Position numbers and translations under genes: made by a program. The notes under the pieces are model-generated. The model was given only the letters and a program-made list of their open reading frames with translations. It made no database searches and had not been told where the DNA came from. 64,000 nt of DNA, from NCBI RefSeq assembly GCF_003590095.1, contig NC_039492.1:10292001-10356000 (forward strand), given 5' to 3'. Origin of the DNA: Trichoplusia ni. Lineage: Eukaryota > Arthropoda > Insecta > Lepidoptera > Noctuidae. Of this stretch, positions 13,431 to 24,216 are shown piece after piece; position 1 is the stretch's first letter; each line of letters opens with the position of its first letter.

Positions 13431-16400
13431 TTTAGGGTTATTCTAGACACCTAAGCTCGGAGGCGGGTGTGGATGTGGTTTCTTGGTGACGACGCTTAAA
13501 TGTGCGACTCTACTGAATATGTTAAAATAGTTAAACTGTATGTTTATTACGTTTGAATTTAGAATTTAACATGTTTTGCTTAGGATAAGTTTTACTATTC
13601 AGGTTTCTCTAAAATAAAATGCTGAAAATATTTACGGAGTGTTTCTTTATTTAGACCAAGCTTTGTTTGCGGAGTACGTTAGCGTAGTAGGTGTATTTTT
13701 GATTCCAGCTGTGTTACTAAAAGACTTCACGAATGAAGCTAGCCCACTCGAAACCTTTTCACTTAACATCGGTCGTGACTCTAATAGTATGGACATGTTT
13801 GATCTCTGGTCAAGTCATTGTACCTTAAAGCTATATGCTGTGTTGTCTCCTATCAGAAGCCGCAATAAATCTTAATAATACATAAACAGAATCCTAGGTG
13901 AACCTATATACACCGTCAGCTCTACCTAAGGCGGCACGTGGGGTGCAGGGGGTAGAGGGGGGGTGGCTGATTACACAGGGTGGTCTCACCCAGGTCGAGC
14001 AAGTTTGAAGACAAATTGTGTGGAGGGGGGAGGGAAAAATTGCACCCTGCCTCCCTAAGCAGCCTTTAAATATAAATAATGGAGATTTTTTAAATGGAAC
14101 TGCGACCTTTGTGTTGGGGCTTGTGTGAGGTTGTATGTGAAGGTTGTATCAGTAGCGCTGGAGGAACAACATTCTAATTTTGTTGTGTAAAATATATATA
14201 AAATAGATTGCATGCTTTTCATATTCAGTCTGCGTTTATCAATTTTATCAGCGAAGTTAGAAGATATTATTTTAAGCTACCTTTAAAGAAATGAATATTC
14301 CTTATGTAACGCTTTAAAACGCCAACACCAAGGTACGTCTATTAGTATTAGAGAAAATAAAAGATTTTTCTTAAATTTAGGTTCATATCAAAATTTCATA
14401 TTAGATATCTATCTAGTTTTCTTCTAGTAAACACTAACCGTACGTAATGATCACTGTGGTGTGTGTTTTATTTAAAATCTGATTATATACAGGTCCAGAG
14501 CGTATTGTTGGAGTAAAGTCCTTCGCAAGATATTTGCATAGCTCGGGGTGAACGAGCTCGATTCCTCGCCCTCCTTTGTCTTGCTAACTAAATGTGTACT
14601 TAAATAGGTTTTAAAGAAACTATTGCGCTTGAAAATTAATTGTGAATACGAATGTATTTTCTTATGTTTGCCTTTTACAATTTGAATTCACGAGGTGACT
14701 ATGTTAAGAATATTCGTGAGTGCTTAAGTTTTGTCCTCATGACAACTATAGGTTTCCAAAAAATCGTTGAATCGTTTTTAAACAAATACTAAATATTTCT
14801 ATGCCAAAACCTAATAAATTGTATAAAAGTTGTTGTACATTCGTTAACATTTAAAGCAGAGTAAATAGCTTTATTGTATTAACCACATGTATAGATAGCA
14901 TGTTCCGTGCCGCGACCAAAACTTACCGAATTTCTCAGGCATCTACAAAGTCACCATCCACTATACATCACATACCCAGCTCCAATTACGCGGTGGCTAA
15001 CTTCCAGTCCACACAGATCCACACATCAATATTTCCCGAAGACCAAACTTTAAAATTCCCTTGGAGCATGTTTCAATCTTAGTTGCGCTGCACCTAGTCC
15101 GCCAGAATCACTGGGATAGGTAAAGTTAAGAAGTTTCCAGAACCACCCGCAGCTCGCAGCCTCGTTATAAGTTCTTACTTCCGACTTCACGTTGCTCTGA
15201 TTTGAATCCACCTTTACAAGTTTGTGGTAAGTTCTTATTAGATATGCCAGAGACTTCTTCTGCAAATGTATATTTTTAGACACTTTTGGTATAAAAGATT
15301 ATAAGCTTTTGTTATTTTAATTTTTGATTTGTGGTGTTACAAAATGAAGCAAGTACGTAGTAGAAAATATTGATAAAATCAAAAACAGTTTTAAAAATAA
15401 ATATGTACTTAGATTTCCCCAAAACAGAAACGTGCTATCATAATATCAGTCAGATCTACAGATATACACATCTACGTAGAAGTGAGCGAACCTTGTATTT
15501 TTCCTTAACTTTCTCGTGTTCGGATTTCATATTCAGTTGGGGATGCGAAAAAACGTCGGTGCTGGAGTTTTTAGAGCAAGTTGAAATGAATTCACGCACG
15601 CGGCGCTCCCTGGAAAAAGTGGGACTTGGAGGTGACCGTGTTCACCGCAGATGCTTCACGTGGACTCATAGCCAACTGAATTATGTAACTTTGTCGTCAC
15701 AAATGTATTTAAATGGGGCTTTGTAAACGAAAACAAACAGTATGGGATTAAGACTGAGAAGAATCTTAATCATTTTTATAGTTATCTTAACCCTTTCTCT
15801 TTTAGCGTATTCAAATCCCAGATTTATCATTATTTTATTGCTAACCGAACATTACTCCAAAATAGTATGGTTTTGGAAAGAATACTTTTATGACGAGTGT
15901 TGTCCAACTTAAATCACTATGAAGGTCATTTAGGTAATCGTCATCCATCGAATTGTACGTTAGAATTTCTAACGTCCATTCCAAAGAAGTTCCACGAAAT
16001 AGTAATTCGAAAGCAACATAATTCACACAGTATTCTGCAGTTAGTACGTCGTCAGTACAAAAAGCGGCGCGATGCAACGAGCTTATTAAAACATGTTGGT
16101 GATGCTATGTCTAATTTTCCGGTTTTGCCCGCGTAGATTGTTCGCCACCCACGGGACAAGCCGGCGTAGATATATACTTATTTATGTGGCTATGTTCACG
16201 ATTTATGTGTAGGTTGAAATTGCAAAGAGGACTTTGTGAAGTTTTCTCTTTTATAGAACAGACTTATTGGTTGTTTACCTGTATATGCAATACGTTTGAG
16301 GCAACTTTTTTACTTATTGTTTTAAGAGACTTTCACGTAAGTTGTGTTTATCAGTACTGAAATAACACAATACTATACATCGTACTTCATCGGAATCTCA

Positions 16401-17155
16401 ACAAAGTTATAAGTCCATGACGGTGATTTTTCAGAACTGGGTGATAGCAAAATTTGATGGGGCTAACCCCTATCCGCATCCATATATGGATTACCTACTG
16501 TCTTTTCATAGCTTTTACAGTTTATGTTGGTTACTTTTCCTCATTAGGAATGCAAAATCAATGGGCAGTGGAGAAGAAGTTACTTATATGTTCAAGGACA
16601 TCTATAGTTTGATATCATCGTATAAATAGGAGGAGATTTATTAACTTTTCGATCAGTCTCGTAATAGATTCCACCAGCGATCTCTACAGCAGGCTCTTAG
16701 CTTCTGAGCCAATTAGACTGCCCTAGTTTTTTAAGGATCTTTCGCCGCATAATTCGTCTGCTTTCATTTCGTTACTGTGATTAATTACGACTCTGCTTGC
16801 TTTGTCATGCAATACACTTTTGTGAGTACACTTATCGGAGGAATGGTAGATATAAGGTATTCTAATAGACATGATCGTATGTTTCACATATTTAACGAAG
16901 TAATTTGATTTGAGTTTCATCGTAGTATATTTTTGGAGAATTGGCGGATGAGTTTTTTATAAATAGGAAGATATTACATTTACCCACACAATGTAGAAAA
17001 TAATGTGAGTTTATAATCACGGGCTTCATTATTAAACCTCATTAAACACCAACGCATTTTCATATTCATAGCCCTACCCGTTATACTGAAGGTATATAGG
17101 CTAACTTGACCCACTTAAGCTCTTCTAAATAAACCTAAAGTGGAGCGTGCTTTAT
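13431..17155. other. Noncoding tract, nothing gene-like recognised
   Basis: Apart from the G-rich patch at 13940-14034, I see AT-rich unique-looking DNA. The largest open frame (15370-15726, plus) opens with TTG rather than ATG and has no recognisable domain. No inverted-repeat element or tRNA was found. Confidence 0.55.
13940..13963 (+). other. G-quadruplex candidate, plus strand
   Basis: G-runs of 4, 5 and 7 are separated by TGCA and TAGA. The seven-G run can supply two G3 tracts, so the pattern meets the usual four-tract rule. A further G-rich stretch (GGAGGGGGGAGGG) lies near 14022-14034. The structural call rests on sequence pattern only. Confidence 0.4.
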
Positions 17156-17228
17156 GCTGGGCTAACGCGCCGTGACGTCGTCAAAGCTGGGCTAATGACG
17201 TGTCCTGTGACGTAATAGGCCGTGACGT
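17156..17228. promoter_or_regulatory. Cluster of four TGACGT (CRE half-site) motifs
   Basis: TGACGT occurs at 17173-17178, 17196-17201, 17208-17213 and 17223-17228. The first two are each preceded by a copy of GCTGGGCTAA (17156 and 17187), so the cluster partly arose by local duplication. TGACGT is the ATF/CREB-type half-site. A strong donor-like GGGTAAGTA follows near 17344, so this could be a promoter with a short first exon, but no transcript evidence is available. Confidence 0.35.
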
Positions 17229-18299
17229 GTCTCGCCCGCCAGATGGCACTGCATTATTTAGTGGTTTTGGACGATAGATGTGCTTAGAGAATTAGTTACA
17301 TAGTGCCCGATTTAGTTGCGTTAATATTACTGTCGCCCTTGTAGGGTAAGTACCTGTTTCTTTGATGTTAAGGGGCTTTGATCTAACAATGTCCTAACTG
17401 CCTATTTAACGGATTTGTTAGTGTAGCAAAATATTGTGTCGAACTTGTGTAGTGTTTCTCACATAACCCTTCCTGACCTGTCGACACACTTTCACACGTC
17501 ATCACTTAGCAAATTGTCTCATGCAAATGTTCTCCCCCCCCCCCTCACGTACCACATTCACTCACAAACAAACAACAATGGTAGCGCACACCGCTATAAC
17601 TCGCACGACGTCGACTAGGTAACAACATTTATATGCTAACACAGTCGTAGCTCACACACTTAAGCAAATTAGAAGGATCACGGTGCCGTTCGTAGCAGGC
17701 TTTATTTTAGACCTACAAAATTTTGTTTTTCAAGAAACGAAACTGTTTTTGTACGAAACAAACAACGCCGTGAAGATCTTATGAGAAAAAATCTTCACCT
17801 ATCGGGGTTGTCTGCCACAGGTGCACAAATAATCGAGGTGAACCCCCCCGTTAACGTCCATCCGAAAAATATTTTCGAACACAAACCGCCAATTTCTGGC
17901 AGCGTAACAAAAGTTGTCGGCAACATTACGATCATTACCCGCCATCACGGGCGAGGTAAGGCGACAAATCCTACGTCTACCAACAAACTTCCGAAGCCAT
18001 AAACGGATAGTTGTTCCAAGTTTTCCAATCTCCCGCGGACGACTCCGTCATATTATTTTCTAAGTATTTTACTGCAGCCTGCAATCTTATACCGTAGAAA
18101 ATAGAATAACTCAGTTAGACTATGTAGGAAAGAGTTTGTTAGTTTTCTAGTGTCGTAAACATAGTTGAAGGAATATTGAATAGCACTGGATGACTGTTTG
18201 GAAATGTTTTATGTTTAGGTGGGTCTGTTGAGCGACTGCGTGCGTTGAAAGATTTTCAATTTTTGTTATTATTGTATCCTTTTCCTTTTTGTGAAATGT
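17229..18299. other. Noncoding tract with poly-C run and possible splice donor
   Basis: Contains a C11 run at 17534-17544 and a donor-like GCGAG|GTAAGG near 17953. The open frame 17781-18002 has no recognised domain. It may be untranslated exon sequence or chance. Confidence 0.4.
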
Positions 18300-18315
18300 A
18301 GTATGATTCCGATGA
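18300..18315. repeat. 5' target-site duplication of the 5S-like SINE
   Basis: AGTATGATTCCGATGA here is repeated exactly at 18671-18686, bracketing the SINE. Confidence 0.9.
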
Positions 18316-18670
18316 GCTCGTGGCTAAGCTATAACCGCATAAATGAAGCGATCACAGGTTAAGCTATGCTTGACGCGGTTGGTCCGTAGATGGGTGACCA
18401 TCTTTGTCATAACGAGTTCCTCCGTGTTTAGGAAGGCACGCTAAATGTCCCGGCTGTTATTCCTACATCTTTGACAGTCGTTACAGGTAGTCAGAAGCTG
18501 GAAAAGTCTGACAACCAGTCCAACCAAGGGGTATCGTGTTTCCCAGGTTACTAGGTTGAGGAGGTCAGATTTTCAGTCGCTCCTTATAAAACACTTGTAC
18601 TTAGCTGAAACCGGTTGGACTGGTAGCCGACAACAACATAGTTGGGAAAAGGCTAGGCCGATGATGTATG
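18316..18670 (+). mobile_element. 5S rRNA-like SINE with LINE-type tail, complete copy
   Basis: A non-autonomous retrotransposon of 355 bp. The head resembles the 5S rRNA internal promoter: a CGATCAC...GTTAAGC block near 18349-18365, then GTAGATGGGTGACCA at 18386-18400, matching the strongly conserved box C region of 5S rRNA. This is the pattern of 5S-derived (SINE3-class) elements transcribed by RNA polymerase III. The last ~60 bases (GGTTGGACTGGTAGCCGAC onward, ending in GATGATG) resemble a LINE 3' tail very common in Lepidoptera, which would recruit a partner LINE's reverse transcriptase. The perfect 16-bp flanking duplication shows target-primed insertion and suggests a fairly recent event. 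The class assignment is from memory of the families. Confidence 0.88.
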
Positions 18671-18686
18671 AGTATGATTCCGATGA
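18671..18686. repeat. 3' target-site duplication of the 5S-like SINE
   Basis: Exact second copy of the 16-bp sequence at 18300-18315, directly after the element's GATGATGTATG end. Confidence 0.9.
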
Positions 18687-21600
18687 TCACATTTAAAGGA
18701 AAAATATATAATCTAATATACTTCCTATTTATAATGCCAGCTTAACTAAACAGTCAAAAACGACTTATAGAACATGATTTTTAATTAGTTAAACGACAGG
18801 TATTTCACAATTCTAAATATCTCTATATTCATATCATCCATATACCTATTTAACAGCCTAAGCAACATGTTTACATAGCGAAGTATGATACAATAATAAG
18901 TAGTTTAGCACATAGGTACAATACACAATATCGTGTCGGACAAGACGGCCGAGGTATGGCGCGCACGTGTGGCCGCACAAAAAACGCGCCTTAATAAAAC
19001 GACGTGCCGCGGGGGTCGACAATAGGGACGTTCACCTTACTCGATAATACATGAACAAATATACTTAAGAAAAAACTTTAAATTAACCAACGCTTTTTTA
19101 AGTTAAACAATTAACTATTCTGAGAGACTTTAAGTAACAGTTTCCTTCGTTTTTTTTTCCACAATACATTTGCAAAGAGAAAAATAAGCAAATACTCAGG
19201 AAGATTTATAAAAATCAGGACAACTTTTTGTTTTGTCAACGTAATAATATATGAGGAAGTCTGAATTCACTTATTTGTTGCTGAGCAAGCCGATAGGACT
19301 TGGTTTAGCTGATAATCGAATATAGACGTAGCATTACGATAAATGTATTGTAATGAAACATCTATAATCTAGTCAGAATAATATTTGTATTCGCGATTGA
19401 CCAAAAATAATATATTTATGAGACCACCGTTCCTGTTTTGTTCAGAAATCTAAGACATTCTTTTCCTACGATAAAGAATGATTCTTATGTAGCATGGAAT
19501 TATTTATTCTTTTTCCTCTGAACAGACTCCGTTTTAATTATTATTAATGATCGATTCAGATGCGAACTATTTTAACCTTTCTCTAGACTTTCAAGACTAT
19601 GCTTGAAAAGTGAAAATCATAAAAAGTAATTATTTAACATCATTATATTTAAACGACACTAAAACAGTCGATATCGCCCCATCCCTACCACCCTTGGACG
19701 GGTTTAATTACACGGCGCGGGCGACAGGTTGTCGGATGACGTCATCACGGCACTTGTGTGCGTACGAGCACGTGTGTGTGTAGGTGTAGGTGTTATTATT
19801 TCAAACATAGTTTGATGTGTGTGTACATGCAATATAATGGCTTGTAGTAATGTTTGTATGTGTGGTACGTTTAGTACATACATTATACAAGTAATGGCTC
19901 TTGTTGTGTCAGTTTTTGTGCGATACATGTGTTACATTAAAACGGTCTAGGATTTAAAATTGTTGAGGAAACAAGAAATGTTTTTAAGTATGATTATGCA
20001 GATTAAGAAGTACGAAACTTAATTGCCATTTATATGTTTTTGTCATTACCATCATTGCTAAAAATACTCGTTTTATGTGGTCTCTGCTGTAAACCTAAGC
20101 GTAGATTTTGACTGCTTCAAATGTATTCCTAACTACCTAAATCTTCCACTTCTAGTTCTCTTTTGAAAACAGATTATTGCCGTAACTTCCCATAAGTTTA
20201 TTAACCAAACAAAAAACTACGTTCTCAACGTAACCATCTCCTTTAACCGTTATATTTTTTCAAACTCCCTTCTATTTTAACAGCCTTACGTAATTTATTT
20301 CTTTTCTCGTAAAACCTTTTAAAATCTGTATTCGTAAGGCAATTAACTGCAGTATTTGACAACAAAGTAAGCGTTGTGTTCTAGCGGTTAATACCTCGTT
20401 AAATTGGAATGAGTTAAGATACGGCCTGATAACAACTATGAATAAGGGGGGTTTACACTGTAAACGAATGGCTCTCAATATATATTTTTGTGTAACTGGA
20501 AACTTTGTAGGTAAAGGCATAGTTTTGTTTATTTAACATTCTTGTTGTATGTAAACACCAATGGCTACAACAAGTTTTAAAATTTAGTTTTGTTTTTTGT
20601 CAACGATATGTTTTGTATCAGTGATTCTTTTTCTAAGACATTGTCTTTTTTATTATCTTCGAGTGTTCCAATGCCATTCTTGAAGTAATTATTTTACATT
20701 CTGACGAGCCTTGTCTCTATTAACTCTAAATACTTGGTCTCCTTTTTCTTTTCGTCAGTTTTCTTCCATTTACGTTCTCATCTCGTCATCTCAACTATTA
20801 ACCGTTTCCCTTTCATAACATCTTACAAGTGGAATTAAACAGCCATTAACAGTGTATTGAACCAATTTCTTAACAGGTCGTCACAGGTTAAATATTTATC
20901 AATAAATACTTTTTAAAACTCGCAACAACTTCGTACACTTATCACTATGCACCGAGTTATTAAAATGATATGTACCTACCTACTATAGTATGAGTTAATT
21001 GGTTTAAGTACATATGTAGCGTGGTGAGAAACCTTACGTGTCATTCAATCAAAGGTATTTTCCCAGCCAATCAGCTGATTGCATGAATCCTTACATTTTC
21101 CACGTCATGGTATCGAAACAAACGAAACCTCTTTCCTTTTAAGTATAGAGAGACTGTTCGTGTATTATTATTGAGAACTTAAGAACGAAATTCTATAGGT
21201 TTAAGAAGAGAAATGGATCGAACACCAAATGAAGATATTATTATGCGTAAATTATCCAATGCTGCCACAACAAAATGAACTCTACAAATGACCTATAAGA
21301 ACGCATAGCTCTACGTTAAACACAATATTATTACAATAACCGTTACAGTTTAAGTAAAAGTCCGAAGCCTCTAGTAATAGTATTTCGGTACGCAGCTAAT
21401 CTGAAATGGGGTCAGTCACCACTTTTATCAGTCGACTACCAAACAATTATGTACGTCACTGGGCTCTTTATCAATGCTACGGCGCGGTACAATTTTAGTT
21501 ACGGCCTGACCCCAGATAGTACGGGGTGAGGACATGATAAAACACCTTTATTGTTTATATTTATTTTATAAGTACGGTTGATAGTAGTGTATTGAATGAG

Positions 21601-22203
21601 TATTGAGGAATTGGCTTTAGCGAAATTGATTTCAAATGAAACCTAGATAAGTACTTTATGTGTTAATTCCTGATCCAAAAGTTTCTTCTGTGCAAATAAA
21701 TTTCCCATGTCATATTCTTAGAAAATACTTAAGGCCTATTTGAAAAATTTAATATTTTTAGTTATTTAATAAATATTAATTCTAACTAGCCTGTAAACAT
21801 ATTAATCAAATCAATACTTTGCTAACAGATTAATTACGTCAATTACTAATTAACATAAAACGTGTCCCACAGACGTACAGTACAAAATACCTACAACATA
21901 ACGAAGGATAGTTATTCCGGCACGTTACAGATAACCTATAAAGTCGTCCTAGTTCACGGCGCGTCCCATTTCTCCTGCAAGTTGGAGCAGCGAGCGGTGA
22001 CGCCGCGCTGTGCTGTTTGCTTACTAGCAACTCGTTTGAAGCCCGCCTTAGCTGGCTAAACTGACGGGGTTGGAATTTTGCAGTAATTTCATACTTCATT
22101 ATTTACAAACGAACTTACAGAAAACGTAATGATAGTTAATTTAATGTATACAAATCTGTCTATCGCTACTGGTTAAAGACACTAATATTTGCTCATACAC
22201 GAC
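18687..22203. other. Noncoding tract with scattered regulatory-like palindromes
   Basis: No coding region recognised. Visible items are a GC-rich patch at about 18945-19025, the CRE palindrome at 19735, a GT-rich run (GTGTGTGTGTAGGTGTAGGTGT) near 19770-19791, and a 14-bp palindrome CAATCAGCTGATTG at 21068-21081. Open frames here are short and lack motifs. Confidence 0.5.
19735..19746. promoter_or_regulatory. Extended palindromic CRE, GATGACGTCATC
   Basis: A perfect 12-bp palindrome around TGACGTCA, the optimal ATF/CREB-family site. It lies in a GC-richer patch with ACGTG motifs nearby. Function is inferred from the motif only. Confidence 0.3.
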
Positions 22204-22206
22204 TAA

Positions 22207-22344
22207 GGGCCGATTTTTAAATCGCCAGATAACTTTTATTCGACGAATAAGTTTGACGTTTTGACAGCTTTTGTATAGAAAATATGTCAAACGGCCATAT
22301 TTATTCCTCAGATAAAAGTTATCTGACGATTGAAAAATCGGGCC
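22207..22344. mobile_element. PIF/Harbinger-like MITE, 138 bp
   Basis: The ends are inverted copies. The left begins GGGCCGATTTTTAAATCG and the right, read in reverse, begins GGCCCGATTTTTCAATCG. Pairing continues through AGATAACTTTTAT and on toward the centre, so nearly the whole element folds back. TAA flanks both sides (22204-22206 and 22345-22347), consistent with a 3-bp TWA duplication. TAA duplication plus GGGCC-type ends fit PIF/Harbinger. With no internal gene it must rely on another element's transposase. Confidence 0.78.
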
Positions 22345-23747
22345 TAAAACACAAAAGTGCTGAGTGTCATTCAGTGTGTAATGTAGAGTTCAATTGACCT
22401 TATCACAACTTCTTATACAACTCAAATTTTTACCGGGTTTTTATAGAAAATATTTACAGTAGCACATACATATGAAAATCTAGAAAATAACACTAAGTCT
22501 AAACTCCATCTAACATCAACTGCGTCTATTAAAATGATGTATGTATAAATCAGTGCATTGATATCAGTAATGTACGCAATAACTGGTTATTTACGAGTAG
22601 ATATGTTATGTCAACCGTTCATATCCATGGCTCTGTTAAAATCTGACCTTGTGTAATTAATGCCTTATCTAGATCCATCTTATAACACACACTCCGTTTA
22701 TAGTATATCGCGGAACTGATCGTGAATGACCTACATCGCATATACTCTACAAATACCTAACTAGCTTTGAAACTTATTGAAATGAATGTGTAAAGTCGTT
22801 ATTGCAAGATATTTAAATATTTTTGTTGATTATTGCTGGACTTTGAAGCTAGATTGGTATATTTAATAGTTAGGTGTAATGTATGATAATGAGCAAGAGT
22901 TTTGTATTCTTGAGTATTTTAAGGATTAAAATTTTTACATAAATAGATTAACAAAATGTATCTGTTTTGAGTGCAGATAATAATTTATTTCACAATTACC
23001 GAACTTCGACTCTATGTCTTGTGTCTATGTCTCTATGTCTTTACCATCAAGCATTTTTAAACACACTAAATACCGTCAGTTTCAAATGCCTCTATGTATT
23101 TTTCTGTGTCTGGACGATTTTCATAAATATTAGCATTAAAATAATCTCTAGTTTTATCTTAAGTGCTGGAGTAAGCATTCCCAAATTAGTTTATTATTGG
23201 CCCAATTTTAGTTACGGAGCCTGCCGATAGAGATTTCTTAAGAAATACGCAGCACCCTTGCACATCACATTTTGTAGTGTTGTGTAACTTTACTACTTTA
23301 TGTATTAACATTCTCTTGCCTATTTTAATAAAATTTCAACTGACAGAACTAATACAATTTATCTTTAATATATAACAAACAAATAAGTATAACGACATTC
23401 ACGTGTCTAAGTTTTCCGGTGCGCATTGTCTTCTACCTACGTATTATCCAGCACTCGATAACGGTTCCAAGGAAGTGGGGTCAGGAGTCAGGTGTTATCA
23501 GACGCTCATGTCATGACGCAACGCGGCCGCTCAATCAAGATGGAAGAAAAACAATGTCATAACTATTGGAAGTAGGTGACGTGGATGTTTTGGTGACAGA
23601 GAAAATATACTTCAACAAGAAAAGGTAATAGACACCGTTATGTGTAAAGGTATCTTAATTATGTCTAGATAAATTATAAAAAAATCTTATTTACTGTTTA
23701 GTGGTTTCTTAGGTTTACGCGAATGTTAGACATTGAAATGAAACTAC

Positions 23748-23865
23748 TTTTACGGATTTTATCGCGGTTCAATTTTAGATTTTAGTTCCCGACCATGATA
23801 CCTGCAAAGGTGTCGAAACGTCGGGAACTAAAATCTAAAAGTAAACCGCGATAAAATCCGTAAAA
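23748..23865 (+). mobile_element. Foldback repeat with hammerhead-like loop
   Basis: Arms 23748-23793 and 23820-23865 are 46-nt inverted copies differing at two positions. The 26-nt loop reads CATGA, a small ACCT-GCAA-AGGT hairpin, then CGAAAC, closed by CCCGAC/GTCGGG. This CATGA-hairpin-CGAAAC-GTCGGG layout recurs at 52907-52946 on the other strand. It resembles the hammerhead ribozyme core seen in Penelope-like and related retroelement termini, but the core is not intact (canonical CUGAUGA is ACCAUGA here). Loop sequences of this type are, from memory, abundant in lepidopteran genomes. The parent element class is uncertain. Confidence 0.6.
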
Positions 23866-24151
23866 TTAGTTTTATTTACTGCTTCTACAAAAGCTTAGAA
23901 GATTATTAGATTTCGTTTTTTTTTTCTATAAATGATATAATAAATGCGTTCCCGAACCTAATTTAATAACAAAAGTATCTACAAATAGAAATATAACAAT
24001 ATGTCATATTAAAACAATGATAGTACTTTTGTTATCTTTCAGCAGAAAATAAATCCCCAGAACATATTGATAACTTTTTTAGTTTTATTTTTAACTATCC
24101 GTTGCTTTGTTTGGTAACAAGAAATCATGTTCTGATGATAATGTGTAGTTA

Positions 24152-24216
24152 ATAAAAATAATAATTTTAGTTTTAGATAGTGAGATACTATCTAAAACTA
24201 AAATTATTATTTTTAT
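24152..24216. repeat. Perfect 30-bp-arm hairpin with 5-nt loop
   Basis: Arm 24152-24181 is the exact reverse complement of arm 24187-24216, with loop GAGAT between them. Arms are AT-rich and include TTTTAGTTTTAGATAGT. A perfect palindrome this long is not expected by chance. It could be a very young foldback insertion, a local inverted duplication, or a small-RNA precursor-like hairpin. Confidence 0.85.

Noticed and set aside
16680..16730. Hairpin GGCTC...GAGCC resembling an anticodon arm
   Set aside because: No cloverleaf or box B is present at the right distance.
23011..23040. TCTATGTCT repeated three times, considered as a CRISPR or satellite unit
   Set aside because: Too few and too short. 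A simple local duplication in a eukaryotic context.
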